Shown: positions 8,386-18,413 of the stretch, one piece after another | Layout of the letters: every line of letters begins with the position of its first letter | Numbering within the stretch: the stretch's first letter is position 1 | Source: Saprospirales bacterium | GTDB lineage: Bacteria > Bacteroidota > Bacteroidia > Chitinophagales > Saprospiraceae | DNA: 64,000 nt | Direction: 5' to 3' | Assembly (NCBI GenBank): GCA_016711045.1 | Contig: JADJTT010000014.1 | Span: 1 to 64,000, forward strand | The notes under the pieces: generated by a model | The model's database searches: none | What the model saw: only the letters and a program-made list of their open reading frames with translations | Told to the model about the DNA's origin: nothing | Program-made: the position numbers and the translations under genes

Positions 8386-11300
8386 ATGAAAAAAATAAAT
8401 TACCCTTCCACCTTCTGGATGAGGAGTGGCTTGGTGGTGTTAGTTCTCTTCAGCATTTCAGGGCTCACTACACTGTGGGGTCAATGCACGAACACCTCTG
8501 CTTACGGAACGGCCAATGCGCCGACTGATCCCATCCTGGTAACGATTACTACCTGCAATTTTGGAGGTGAGTATGCTACGATCAATAATGCGCAGGCCGG
8601 AGCGAGCTATCAGTTTACGGGCTCGAATAACTCGTTCCTCACCGTACATCAAGGCACTCCTTCCGGAGCTGTGCTAGGTTTCGGATTTAGCCCCATAACC
8701 GTGACTGTTACGGCTACAGGCCCGGTCTACCTGCACGTCAATACGGATGCAAGTTGTGGAACGGATTTTACTTGCCGCACCACCACGGTCCAATGTATGT
8801 CTTGTGGAGCGCCTCCGCCTCCTCCGGCCAATGACTTGTGTGCCAACGCCGAGGCGATCACGATTCCTTCCGCTACTCCTGGTACCACCGTAAATGCTAC
8901 TGGTCCGGATGCAATAACTTGTGTGACAACCAATAGTGCCCCAGGTGTGTGGTACAGTTTCAGCAATTATGTGGGCAATGGTTCCAACCGGGTCATTTTG
9001 AATACCTGTACAGGTACTACGTTCGACACCAAACTTTCCGTCTTCACAGGAGGTTGCGGGGCATTAGCCTGTGTCACCGGAAACGACGACTTTTGCGGAC
9101 TCCAATCCCAGGTTTCCGTGACAACGGTGGGCGCTACTACCAATTACCTGGCCTTGGTTCATAATTACAGCGGCACCACTGGCGGCCCATTCACCTTGAC
9201 GGCAACTCAATTGCCTTCGATCACGAATATTGCAGTGGGTGGGGTAACTGCCTCTGACCCTGTCTTGTGTGAGTTTACGGTAAATCTTATCGTCAGCTAT
9301 TTGAATCCATCAGGGAACTTGGTGATCAATGGGCAAACCTTTACACCAACGGGAAGCCCTCAAACCGTTTCCCTCACACTACCTTCTTCGGGTGGGCCGG
9401 TTAATATCTCCGCTGCATTTTCCGGAGATGCAGGCAGCGCCATTTCGATCCCGGCGTTGCTCGTAGCCCCGGATTGTCCCTGTCAGGTGATCTGTCCTTC
9501 AGATTATGTGATCAACCTGGATCCAGGACTTTGCAGCGCTTTCGTCAATTACGACGTGACCACGCAAGGGTTCTGTTTTAATGATCAACTGGTAGTTGGT
9601 TTCGTAGGTTCATACGACATTTCCAACTGGACATCTTCCCTTACAGGATCAGGTGGTTCCGTCAATACCAGCAGCTTACCCAACAGCGTGACCCTGGTAG
9701 GTCCGGATGGTTGTGGACTTGCAAACGTCTATACCAGACTCACCATAACGATCCCGAGTTCGGGGGCCTTCTCTTTCAATTGGTCTTACACGACCGTAGA
9801 TGCGGCCTTTTATGACCAACCCGGGTACATTGTCAATGGGGTGACCACCACCTTGTTAAATACCTTTGTTCAGGCCGGTTCAGGTTCGGTGAACTTGAAT
9901 TTAAATGCAGGCGATATATTCTCCTTCCAGGTGCTTTCACTTGATTGCTTTGCAGGCCCTGGCAACCTGACCATTTCCAACCTGCAGGCATTTAGCAGTA
10001 CCCCATTGGAGCCGGAGCAGACTGCCGGTCTGCCCAGTGGGTCCGAGTTTCCTATCGGGACGACGCCCAATACATTCGAGGTGCCGGACGGACTGGGTGG
10101 GGTATCCACCTGTACCTTCAACGTCACGGTGCTGGAATATCCGAACCCGACTGCCACGCTGGCTTGCAACGACAACGTACAGATCAGCCTCGATGAGACG
10201 GGCTGCGTGGAAGTACTTGCTGACATGGTATTGGAAGGCGGCCCTTATGGCTGTTATGACAACTACCTGGTTGAAATACTGAACCAGTTCGGCTTCCCCA
10301 TCGGCAACCAGGTTTGCTGCTCGGATGTAGGGCTGACCAAAACGGTACGCGTCACAGATCCCAATACAGGTAATAAGTGCTGGGGCTCGCTGACGGTTGA
10401 AGACAAATTGCCGCCGATTATCGAGTGCCTTGATTTTCAAATTTCCTGTACCCAGGATTTCCCGGATCATCCGCATCCGCAAATATCCATTGGTTCGCCT
10501 CCTGCAACCCTGGCCACGGTCAACGCCCCCAACAACGGGAACGCTTCAGGCGGTATGGTCTGGTTTGATGTGAATAACATGACCGGTGGCGACGTGACGG
10601 TAACCGAACTTGGCGTGAACGTCTCCGGTGCAACCATGGTAGACGTTTACCTCCGCCCCGGCACCTATGTAGGTAACACCGGAAGCGCCACTGGCTGGAC
10701 CCTGGTGGCTCAGGCTGATGCGACGACCGGTCCATTTGCAGGTGCGGTTATCGGGGGCCCGGTAATCACCGCGGCGCCGACCAACTTCGTTATTCCTGCA
10801 GGCACCTGGGGTGTGGCACTGCACGCCCTGTCGGCTGCACAAAGCTATACCAACGGTACCGGCGCCAACCAAAGTTTCACCGATGGCAACCTTACAATAA
10901 CCCTTGGTTCGACCGCAAACACGCCCTGGGGCGCTGCGTTCACGCCTCGGGTATGGAACGGTTATATCACCTACTCGAGCCTGTTTGAGGCCGACCTGAT
11001 CGAACCGACCGACAACTGTGAAGTGGTCGATCTGAGCTTTGTCGAAACCATCCAGAATGGTACTTGCGACGGCCCGAGCCAGACGATCATTCGGGTATGG
11101 ACTGCTACCGACCCGAGCGGCAACCAGGCTAGCTGCACACAAACGATCACACGCGAACGCCCGACTTTAGCCGACATCGAATTACCGCCTTCTTATGACG
11201 GGATCAACAATCCGGCATTGGATTGCTCCGGCAACGGTTGGGATACCAATGGCAACGGCTATCCAGATCCAAGTGAAACCGGTGGAATCACCATCACCGG

Positions 11301-14300
11301 CAACCCGTTTGTGAATGAGGATATCTGCGAAATGACCGCTTCGTATGAGGATATAGTGATCCCTATCTGCGAAGGTACCTTCAAGGTGGTGCGCAAGTGG
11401 TTGGTCATCGACTGGTGCACGGTTGAACAATTGGCCTATGATCAATTTATCAAAGTGGTAGACCAAACTGGTCCGAGTGTAGACTGTCCGGCTGGCCCGC
11501 TGACGATCAACGTTTACCAGGGCTACTACAGCCAGGGTGGCCCGCACGCGGTCTGCACGGGTAACGTAGTGATCCCGGCGCTGAATGTTTTGGGCGACGA
11601 TTGCTCCGGCCTGAACCCGGCAGGGTACAAGACTGAACTGTGGACGCTTGGCGCAGGCACCCTGCTCCAGACGATCAACGGCAACGGGGGTACCTTCACC
11701 AATATTGAACTGATCGCGGATAACCCGCCGACCAACAACGCACAATACACCGTTCGCCACCTGTTTTTGGATGGTTGTGGCAACCAGAGCGAATGCATCT
11801 ACAACATCACCGTAATCGACAAAGTACCGCCGGTGCCGATCTGTGACGAGATCACAGAACTAGCCCTGACGAACAACGGTGGCTCAGGTCAAGGCTGCAG
11901 CATCCTGCCAGCTAAAGACCTGGACGATGGTTCGTACGACAACTGCGGCGATGTATTCTTCTACGCTGCCAAGATGAATCCGTTCCTCACCCCGCCGTAC
12001 TTCTACCAGTACTACAAGACGCTGGAATTCTGCTGCGACGAGATCGGTGACAATATGGTGATCGTACTCGTACTGGATTTCGATCCGACAACGGTACCGG
12101 GCGCTACGCTGCCCGATGGTTCGGTGTTCCTGTTCCCGGGCAACCCGATCTTCGAAGGTTCCTTCAACACCTGTATGGTGACCGTAGGCGTAACCGACAA
12201 GATCCCGCCTGTGACCCTGTTCTGCCCGGCCAACCAGACGATCAATTGCGATACCTATTTGGATAACTACGCTTCCGGCGTGAGCCAGGGCGATTACAGC
12301 GTACTGGCCGGCTTCGGCTTCCCGCAATTCTACGACAACTGCGACTACGACGAAGTATACACCGTAACGGTGAACCTGAACAACTGTACTGAAGGTTCGA
12401 TCACACGCAAGTGGACGGCCAGCGACGCCAACGGTCAGGTTTCCTGCACACAGACCATCACGGTCACCCACAAATCTGACTGGGTCGTTGAATTCCCGGC
12501 TGATTTCACGGGGCAGTGCACCAACGGCCAGTTGCCGGATACGGGCGAACCGAAGATCTTCCACGACGAGTGTGATGTAGTCGGCGTATCGCATGAAGAT
12601 GTCATATTCACGGTCGTACCGGATGCGTGCTACAAGATCGTACGTACCTGGAACGTGATCAACTGGTGTATCTATGACGACTTTGGCTACGATGCATACC
12701 TGGAAGCTGGACATGCAGAGTGCAACCTGAATATGGATTGGGATGGCGACGGCGACAAAGATTGCCGCACCTTCCGCGATGGTTGGAACTCGACCGGCAA
12801 TCCGGGTACTCCAGATGGTTTCATCAGCTACAAGCAGGTGATCAAAGTAATCGACAACGAGGCGCCTGTCTTCACGATCCCGGCTATCGACGGCTGTATC
12901 ACCGATACGGATTGCAACACAGACATTACGCTGCCTTATCCGGATATCACCGACGATTGCTCCCTGGCAAATGAGGTGACTATCACGGGCGACTTCGGAA
13001 CCTTCAACAACATCACGGGTGATGTAGTCATACCGAATGTAGAAGTTGGCGAATATGAAGTAACGTATGCCGTAACGGACAACTGTGGCAACACGGGTTA
13101 TGAGACGATCACGATTGTCGTGGAAGACTGCAAGAAGCCGACTCCGTTGTGCGACAATGGGCTCGTTGTGGAAATCGATCCTCCTGGACCACTGCAAGTT
13201 GAGGTTTGTGCTATCGCATTCGACGAAGGTTCCTTCGACAACTGCGGTCCGATCGCACACTTCAGCTACTCACCTGATATCAACGATGTTTGCCGGATCT
13301 TTACTTGTGATGACCTCGGTCAGAACCCCGTACAGATCTGGGTAACGGATATCTATGGCAATCAGGATTACTGTGAAACATTCCTCGTCTTGCAAGACAA
13401 CCTCAACTTATGTAACTCCGCAAATGGTCCGATCCTGGCCGGTGCGGTTGCTACGGAAGGCCAGGCTGGCGTAGAAGGCGTGAATGTAGAGGTGAACGGT
13501 GGTATGTTCAGCGAATTCACGGATCAGGCCGGTACCTTCACCTTCGATGGTCTTGCTACGGGTGGTGACTACACCGTAGCTCCGGCACTCGATGAAAACC
13601 CGAACAATGGGGTAACTACCTATGACCTCGTGCTGATCAGCCGCCACATCCTGGGCATCCAGCCGCTGGGTTCTCCGTACAAGATGATCGCTGCAGATGC
13701 CAACAAATCAAACAGCGTAACTACGCTCGATATGGTACACATCCGCAAGGTGATCCTGCAGATCGAATCGGGCTTCCCGAACAACACGTCCTGGCGCTTT
13801 GTCGACAAGGACTATGTGTTCCCGAACCCTGCGAATCCGTTCGCAGCCACGTTCCCGGAAGTGATCAACTACAACAACCTGAGCTCGAACGACCTGAACG
13901 CGGACTTCGTAGCGGTAAAAGTGGGTGATGTGAACGGCTCTGCCGCCACCAGCCTCAACGGCGACGTAGAAGACCGCACGTTCAACGGCTCGATGAATAT
14001 TGACGTACAAGATCAGCAACTGAAGGCTGGCAAGACCTACACGGTTGACTTCACGGCACAAGCCATCGACCTGTTGGGCTACCAGTTCACCCTGAACTAC
14101 AACACCCAGGCGATCGAGATCCAAAACCTCGTGGCTGGTGTGGCCGGTGAAGAGAACTTCGGTATGCTGCTGGAAGAAGGCGTGCTGACGACCAGCTGGA
14201 ACGTATCCGAGGCTCGTGCCCTGGCACAAGGCGAAGTACTGTTCAGCCTGGTAGTGAAAGCCAATGCAGATGTGGCATTGAGCGAAGTGTTCGGCGTAAG

Positions 14301-14652
14301 CTCGACTTACACCGCAGCTGAAGCCTATAACGGCAACAGCGAACTGCTCAATGTCAACCTGATGTTCAACGGCACAGAGGCAGCTGGTTTTGCGCTGTAC
14401 CAGAACGTACCGAACCCGTTCAAGGGTGAAACGGTAATCGGCTTTACGCTTCCGGAAGCAAGCACCGCTACGCTGACGGTGATGGATGTATCCGGAAAAG
14501 TACTGGCTACGGTAGCTGGTGAGTATGCAAAAGGCTACAACGAAGTACGCCTTGGTAGCGGCGAAAGATTTTCCGCCACTACTGGTGTCCTCTACTATCA
14601 ATTGGATACGCCGACGCACAGCGCGACGAAGAAGATGATTATCATCGAATAA
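8386..14652 (+). CDS. Giant T9SS cargo: PPC-like head, HYR-like repeats, dockerin-like, cohesin-like and type A sorting domain (copy 2)
   Basis: A 2,088-aa secreted paralog of the product of 1185-7412. The signal peptide ends near residue 33 (LWGQ). The head differs: residues ~34-140 form a small Cys-containing beta domain, then a PPPPP linker and NDLCANAEAI open a pre-peptidase C-terminal-like domain to ~280, followed by other beta modules to ~585. From about residue 586 on the protein follows copy 1: Cys-rich HYR-like repeats, one ~150-aa GGMVWFD module (~710-864; copy 1 has two), a dockerin-like pair (~1735-1794), a cohesin-like domain and a T9SS type A sorting domain (~2000-2088). The cohesin-like part differs from copy 1 in one short patch (14328-14364). 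Surface display is well supported, the exact role is not. Confidence 0.85.
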   Translation: MKKINYPSTFWMRSGLVVLVLFSISGLTTLWGQCTNTSAYGTANAPTDPILVTITTCNFGGEYATINNAQAGASYQFTGSNNSFLTVHQGTPSGAVLGFGFSPITVTVTATGPVYLHVNTDASCGTDFTCRTTTVQCMSCGAPPPPPANDLCANAEAITIPSATPGTTVNATGPDAITCVTTNSAPGVWYSFSNYVGNGSNRVILNTCTGTTFDTKLSVFTGGCGALACVTGNDDFCGLQSQVSVTTVGATTNYLALVHNYSGTTGGPFTLTATQLPSITNIAVGGVTASDPVLCEFTVNLIVSYLNPSGNLVINGQTFTPTGSPQTVSLTLPSSGGPVNISAAFSGDAGSAISIPALLVAPDCPCQVICPSDYVINLDPGLCSAFVNYDVTTQGFCFNDQLVVGFVGSYDISNWTSSLTGSGGSVNTSSLPNSVTLVGPDGCGLANVYTRLTITIPSSGAFSFNWSYTTVDAAFYDQPGYIVNGVTTTLLNTFVQAGSGSVNLNLNAGDIFSFQVLSLDCFAGPGNLTISNLQAFSSTPLEPEQTAGLPSGSEFPIGTTPNTFEVPDGLGGVSTCTFNVTVLEYPNPTATLACNDNVQISLDETGCVEVLADMVLEGGPYGCYDNYLVEILNQFGFPIGNQVCCSDVGLTKTVRVTDPNTGNKCWGSLTVEDKLPPIIECLDFQISCTQDFPDHPHPQISIGSPPATLATVNAPNNGNASGGMVWFDVNNMTGGDVTVTELGVNVSGATMVDVYLRPGTYVGNTGSATGWTLVAQADATTGPFAGAVIGGPVITAAPTNFVIPAGTWGVALHALSAAQSYTNGTGANQSFTDGNLTITLGSTANTPWGAAFTPRVWNGYITYSSLFEADLIEPTDNCEVVDLSFVETIQNGTCDGPSQTIIRVWTATDPSGNQASCTQTITRERPTLADIELPPSYDGINNPALDCSGNGWDTNGNGYPDPSETGGITITGNPFVNEDICEMTASYEDIVIPICEGTFKVVRKWLVIDWCTVEQLAYDQFIKVVDQTGPSVDCPAGPLTINVYQGYYSQGGPHAVCTGNVVIPALNVLGDDCSGLNPAGYKTELWTLGAGTLLQTINGNGGTFTNIELIADNPPTNNAQYTVRHLFLDGCGNQSECIYNITVIDKVPPVPICDEITELALTNNGGSGQGCSILPAKDLDDGSYDNCGDVFFYAAKMNPFLTPPYFYQYYKTLEFCCDEIGDNMVIVLVLDFDPTTVPGATLPDGSVFLFPGNPIFEGSFNTCMVTVGVTDKIPPVTLFCPANQTINCDTYLDNYASGVSQGDYSVLAGFGFPQFYDNCDYDEVYTVTVNLNNCTEGSITRKWTASDANGQVSCTQTITVTHKSDWVVEFPADFTGQCTNGQLPDTGEPKIFHDECDVVGVSHEDVIFTVVPDACYKIVRTWNVINWCIYDDFGYDAYLEAGHAECNLNMDWDGDGDKDCRTFRDGWNSTGNPGTPDGFISYKQVIKVIDNEAPVFTIPAIDGCITDTDCNTDITLPYPDITDDCSLANEVTITGDFGTFNNITGDVVIPNVEVGEYEVTYAVTDNCGNTGYETITIVVEDCKKPTPLCDNGLVVEIDPPGPLQVEVCAIAFDEGSFDNCGPIAHFSYSPDINDVCRIFTCDDLGQNPVQIWVTDIYGNQDYCETFLVLQDNLNLCNSANGPILAGAVATEGQAGVEGVNVEVNGGMFSEFTDQAGTFTFDGLATGGDYTVAPALDENPNNGVTTYDLVLISRHILGIQPLGSPYKMIAADANKSNSVTTLDMVHIRKVILQIESGFPNNTSWRFVDKDYVFPNPANPFAATFPEVINYNNLSSNDLNADFVAVKVGDVNGSAATSLNGDVEDRTFNGSMNIDVQDQQLKAGKTYTVDFTAQAIDLLGYQFTLNYNTQAIEIQNLVAGVAGEENFGMLLEEGVLTTSWNVSEARALAQGEVLFSLVVKANADVALSEVFGVSSTYTAAEAYNGNSELLNVNLMFNGTEAAGFALYQNVPNPFKGETVIGFTLPEASTATLTVMDVSGKVLATVAGEYAKGYNEVRLGSGERFSATTGVLYYQLDTPTHSATKKMIIIE
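10141..14652 (+). repeat. Direct repeat, ~4.5 kb, copy 2 (shared body of the giant genes)
   Basis: This is the partner of 2917-7412. Many synonymous sites are identical, which points to recent duplication or ongoing gene conversion rather than protein-level selection alone. Confidence 0.9.
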
Positions 14653-14659
14653 TCGGTAA

Positions 14660-14679
14660 GGGCGAAAAGTCTTTCGCCC
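14660..14679 (+). repeat. GGGCGAAA intergenic palindrome
   Basis: An 8-bp stem (14660-14667 with 14672-14679, loop AGTC) begins 8 bp after the stop codon of giant gene copy 2. It differs from the element at 7426 only in the loop. A less perfect relative lies inside the coding region at 14557-14580. Confidence 0.7.
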
Positions 14680-14709
14680 CTCCAAGACTTAAATCGGTTT
14701 TTGGGATAT

Positions 14710-14743
14710 GCCCCTCTCCGTTTCGGCGGAGAGGGGCTTTTTT
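14710..14743 (+). terminator. Rho-independent terminator of giant gene copy 2
   Basis: A perfect 11-bp stem (14710-14720 with 14727-14737, loop TTTCGG) is followed by six T residues. Confidence 0.9.
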
Positions 14744-14762
14744 ATTAAGTACAGTGTAACTT

Positions 14763-14827
14763 AAATAAGTTTATAAAACCTGGTAGCGCAGGCAGAGCCC
14801 GCGCTACCAGGTTTTATAAACTTATTT
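14763..14827. repeat. Perfect 27-bp inverted repeat between convergent genes
   Basis: Bases 14763-14789 are the exact reverse complement of 14801-14827, with an 11-base centre. The arms are AT-rich outside and GC-rich near the loop. The element lies between the second giant gene (+) and the symporter gene (-), so it could act as a two-way terminator, but its stem is far longer than termination needs. Confidence 0.8.
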
Positions 14828-14843
14828 TGTCACATTACTTATT

Positions 14844-16524
14844 TTAAAAGATCAGCCACATCCCAATAACCGAAGCAATCAGCAGCAGCGTAAGCCACAT
14901 ATCGGGATTGCTGGTAGAAAAATTTGCTTCTCCCGGTTCAGGGCGTTTGTAGGTTACATTTACCAGCTTTTCGGCAGTAGGCGCCGGGCTGGTGAGGCTG
15001 ACCAGAATCATAACGATGGAAGACAAGAGGAACAGGAAAACGGCGAAATGCAGGAAATTCATGGTGGCCATTCTGTGCAGGAAACTCCCATCCGCGAGCG
15101 TGATTGTACCATCCGAGCTGAGCACTTCCAATGCCAGCCGGCTCATGCCCAGGATAAAACCCGTCCAGAGCGCCCAGATGGCTCCGCGGGCATTCAGGCG
15201 GGGAATGAACAGGCCGAGGAGGAACGCCGCGGCAATAGGCGGCGAAATATAGGCCTGGATACTCTGGAGTACTTTGTAGAAACTATTCTCTCCCGAACTA
15301 AGCATAGACCGCAGTACAGGTATCCAGGCAAGGCTCAGGAGCACCAGGATGCCTGTAGCTACCTGGCCTACGAATACCAGCTGTTTTTCCGTGGCCAGCG
15401 GCTTCCACTTCTTATAAAAGTCGATCGTGAATAGGGTAGAGCAGGAGTTGAACACAGAGGACAGAGAACTCATCAAGGCCGCCAGCAATCCAGCCAAAAC
15501 CAGGCCTTTGATCCCTTTTGGCAGGAATTGCGTAACCATAGCCGGAAGCGCTTCGTCTGGTCTGTTGAGATGGATGAGCCCTTTCTGCGTCAAAGCAAAT
15601 GCGATGATACCCGGAATGATAAAAATAAACAAAGGGGTAAGTTTCAGAAAGCCGGCGAAAATCGTCCCCTTGCGCGCATTGGAGATATCCTTGGCAGACA
15701 ATACCCGCTGCACGATAAATTGGTCGGTGCACCAATACCAGACGCCCAGGATCGGGGCGCCAAAAACAATGCCGGTCCACGGATAATTGACGTCGCTCCC
15801 CGGTCGCCAAAGGCTGAAAAAGTGTTTGGCCTCGAGATTTGGGGTTGGCTTCTGCCGCGGTATTCAGGGTTGCCAGCATGCCGTCCCATCCACCTAGTGC
15901 CTGCAGACCGAAAATGAGGATGGCAATGGCGCCGGCGAGGAATACGAACATCTGGATCATGTCTGTATAGATCACGGCTCGCAACCCCCCCAACACCGTA
16001 TAAACTCCGGTGGCGAGCACTACGATGATCGCACCGGTCCAGAATGAAACACCCATTACCTCAAATACCAGCGCGCCGGCAAAGATGGTCAGGGATATCT
16101 TGGTCAAAATATAAGCGATAATGGACACGATGGAAAGGTAGTTGCGGGCACTGGAAGAGTATCGGCGCTCCAGAAACTCCGGCATGGTAAACACCCCGCT
16201 TTTCAAATAAAATGGCACGAATACCCATCCCAGCAAGATCAGAATAAGGGCTGCAATAATTTCGAATTGCCCGGCAACGAATTCGCCTTTGGCGCCAGAT
16301 CCCGCCAATCCTACCAGGTGCTCGGAACCGATGTTGGAAGCAAACAAAGAAGCCCCAATGACAAACCAGCCGACGTTTTTTCCGCCCAGAAAATAATCGG
16401 ATGACCCGTAGTCGCCCTTCTTCGCACGGCGCTCCTGAACAGTCACGTACCAGGCGAGCAAAAACACCACCGCAAAATAGGCCAGCACAATAAGGCCGTC
16501 CAGCATAGAGAGGTTCTGAAACAT
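14844..16524 (-). pseudogene. Sodium/sugar-type solute symporter (SSS family, SGLT-like), broken by a +1 frameshift
   Basis: The two frames together give a ~560-aa sodium:solute symporter with many membrane segments. The first frame (16524 to ~15840) runs from MFQNLSMLDGLIVLAYFAVV through GGKNVGWFVIGASLFASN and GLRAVIYTDMIQMF; the second (~15840 to 14844) continues through WYWCTDQFIVQRVLSAKD, a motif typical of the SGLT branch. The junction lies near 15838-15840, where removing one T from TTT on the plus strand restores NPNLEAKHFF and a continuous protein. The ATG at 16524 follows an AAAGAAAG purine stretch; the longer upstream reading is not needed. Its neighbours give no substrate hint; sugar uptake is inferred from the family. 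It may be intact in the real genome. Confidence 0.8.
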
Positions 16525-16627
16525 GGTCTTTCTTTTTAATTTTTGATAATACACTAAATTTAGAATTTTGCAGGAACTTTGGGCCCCGGATCGAATTATT
16601 AATTTTAGATTCCCAAATTTCACCCGC

Positions 16628-18214
16628 ATGACGACCAATAAAGAAATTGCCAAATCCTTTCAACTACTCGGAGAACTGATGGAACTACACGGGGAAAATC
16701 CCTTCAAGATCCGTTCCTACCAAAACGCTTACCTGAACCTCCGAAAAATGGACCAGCCGCTTTCCGAACTTTCGGAAGCCGAACTCTCCGCACTGAAAGG
16801 CGTGGGCAACGCCATCAGCGGCAAGATCCGGGAATTGGTGGAGACGGGAAAAATGCAAACCCTCGAACGCTACAAAGCCCAAACGCCTGAAGGACTTCAG
16901 GAAATCCTACAGGTACCTGGACTGGGGCCCAAAAAGATCCGCCTGCTCTGGAAGGAACTTGACATCGAATCCATCGGCGAATTGCTGTACGCCGTCAACG
17001 AGAACCGCTTGCTGGATCTCAAAGGCTTCGGCCTCAAAACCCAGGAGGACCTCAGGCAGAAACTCGAATTTTTTCAACATACACGGCATTTGTATCACTA
17101 TGCCGCCGCCTGGACGGAGGCAGGTAAGCTGCTCGAAACCCTTCGAAACCAACTGCCCGGCCGGCAGATCGAACTGACTGGCGCCATCAGACGAAAAAAT
17201 AATGTGGTGGATCGGATCGAATTCCTGGTAGAAGGGGAGGAGGCGGACGCCTCTTTTCTGGAGACCTCCTTTCCGGTGCATATCCACTTCGCTCCGGCCA
17301 ACAACTTTGGAACGGCCTGGGTGAAAACCACAGACGGCAGTGATTTTTGGGATCAATTGGCTGCCTCCAACCCGGATCAGCCCACCGAACAGGCCCTCTT
17401 CGCCGCCGCCGGACTGCCTTTTGTCGAACCCGAACTGCGCGATATCCCGCATGCCATTGATTGGGCCCGAAAAGGAGCAATGCCGCAGCTGGTCGAAGCG
17501 ACCGATCTGAAAGGCCTCGTTCATGCCCACTCCACCTATAGCGACGGGATGCACTCCCTTCGGGAAATGGCGATCCACGCCAGGTCCCTTGGCTATCAAT
17601 ACCTCGGCATTACCGATCACTCCCAGTCAGCCTTTTATGCCAATGGCCTCAAACCCGACCGGGTGCGCGCGCAATGGGAGGAGATCGACGCCCTGAATGC
17701 CGAATTGGCGCCCTTTCGCATCTTTAAAGGCATTGAAAGCGATATCCTGAACGATGGCCGCCTGGATTACGAATCCGATATCCTCGATGGCTTTGACTTT
17801 ATCATCGCCTCCATCCACTCCAATCTCCGCATGGACGAAGAAAAGGCCACCCAACGCCTGATCACAGCCATCGAAGATCCGCATACCCGCATCCTGGGGC
17901 ACCCCACCGGCCGCCTCCTGCTCAGCCGCACCGGCTATCCCATCGACCACAAAAAAGTGATCGACGCCTGTGCCGCCAACGGCGTCGCTATCGAACTCAA
18001 CGCCAATCCCTACCGCCTCGATCTCGACTGGACCTGGATACCCTACGCCCGCGAAAAAGACGTCCTGATCGCCATCAACCCCGATGCACACAGCAAAAGC
18101 GGTATGCTAGACATGCACTTCGGTCTCTGCGCCGCCCGAAAAGGAGGCCTGACAGCCGAAGGATGTCTCAATGCGCTGTCAGCGGAGGCATTTAATCGCT
18201 TTTTTTCAGAGTAG
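16628..18214 (+). CDS. polX: PolX-like protein with degenerate polymerase site and intact PHP domain
   Basis: A 528-aa protein laid out like bacterial PolX. Residues ~1-150 hold helix-hairpin-helix DNA-binding repeats (LKGVGNAISGKIREL, VPGLGPKKIRLL, LKGFGLKT). Residues ~165-290 match the polymerase palm, but the catalytic pattern is lost: the usual GS..RR...GDID reads GAIRRKNNVVDRIE (185-198), and the third Asp (VDLR in the family) is His in VHIHF. The PHP domain (~300-520) looks complete: HAHSTYSDG, GITDHS, GIESDIL, ASIHSN, HPTGRLL, NANPYR and NPDAHS. Exonuclease or phosphoesterase activity on repair intermediates is therefore likelier than DNA synthesis. The ATG at 16628 is preferred over 16568 because the HHH domain starts there. 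It is divergent from the symporter gene. Confidence 0.85.
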   Translation: MTTNKEIAKSFQLLGELMELHGENPFKIRSYQNAYLNLRKMDQPLSELSEAELSALKGVGNAISGKIRELVETGKMQTLERYKAQTPEGLQEILQVPGLGPKKIRLLWKELDIESIGELLYAVNENRLLDLKGFGLKTQEDLRQKLEFFQHTRHLYHYAAAWTEAGKLLETLRNQLPGRQIELTGAIRRKNNVVDRIEFLVEGEEADASFLETSFPVHIHFAPANNFGTAWVKTTDGSDFWDQLAASNPDQPTEQALFAAAGLPFVEPELRDIPHAIDWARKGAMPQLVEATDLKGLVHAHSTYSDGMHSLREMAIHARSLGYQYLGITDHSQSAFYANGLKPDRVRAQWEEIDALNAELAPFRIFKGIESDILNDGRLDYESDILDGFDFIIASIHSNLRMDEEKATQRLITAIEDPHTRILGHPTGRLLLSRTGYPIDHKKVIDACAANGVAIELNANPYRLDLDWTWIPYAREKDVLIAINPDAHSKSGMLDMHFGLCAARKGGLTAEGCLNALSAEAFNRFFSE

Positions 18215-18320
18215 GCGCCAGGTATGGCGCTTCTACGCCTTCACTCTCCATTCTCCACCAATTTAACATCTCATTAACAAAAATTGAAAAGCGGTTAACA
18301 GGGGGTATGAAGGGAATCAC

Positions 18321-18328
18321 TAATTTTG
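18321..18328 (+). promoter_or_regulatory. Bacteroidota -7 promoter element (TAATTTTG)
   Basis: TAATTTTG fits the TAnnTTTG consensus exactly and lies 85 bp before the ATG at 18414. No exact TTG -33 element is present at the right distance (GTTAACA at 18294-18300 is nearest). Confidence 0.45.
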
Positions 18329-18413
18329 TGGTGCGAAAATCAAACATTCCCTGAACAAAACAGGGGATTTATGAATTATTGATCAAGAACACTTTGCAAA
18401 AATTTTAAGAAAC

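Noticed and set aside
2917..14652. Composite transposon or insertion sequence explaining the 4.5-kb repeats
   Set aside because: No transposase, terminal inverted repeats or target-site duplications flank the repeats; they begin in the middle of a gene, which fits unequal crossing-over or gene conversion better.
16061..16663. A separate 200-aa minus-strand gene over the symporter start
   Set aside because: It is another frame of the symporter gene, without membrane pattern or motif.
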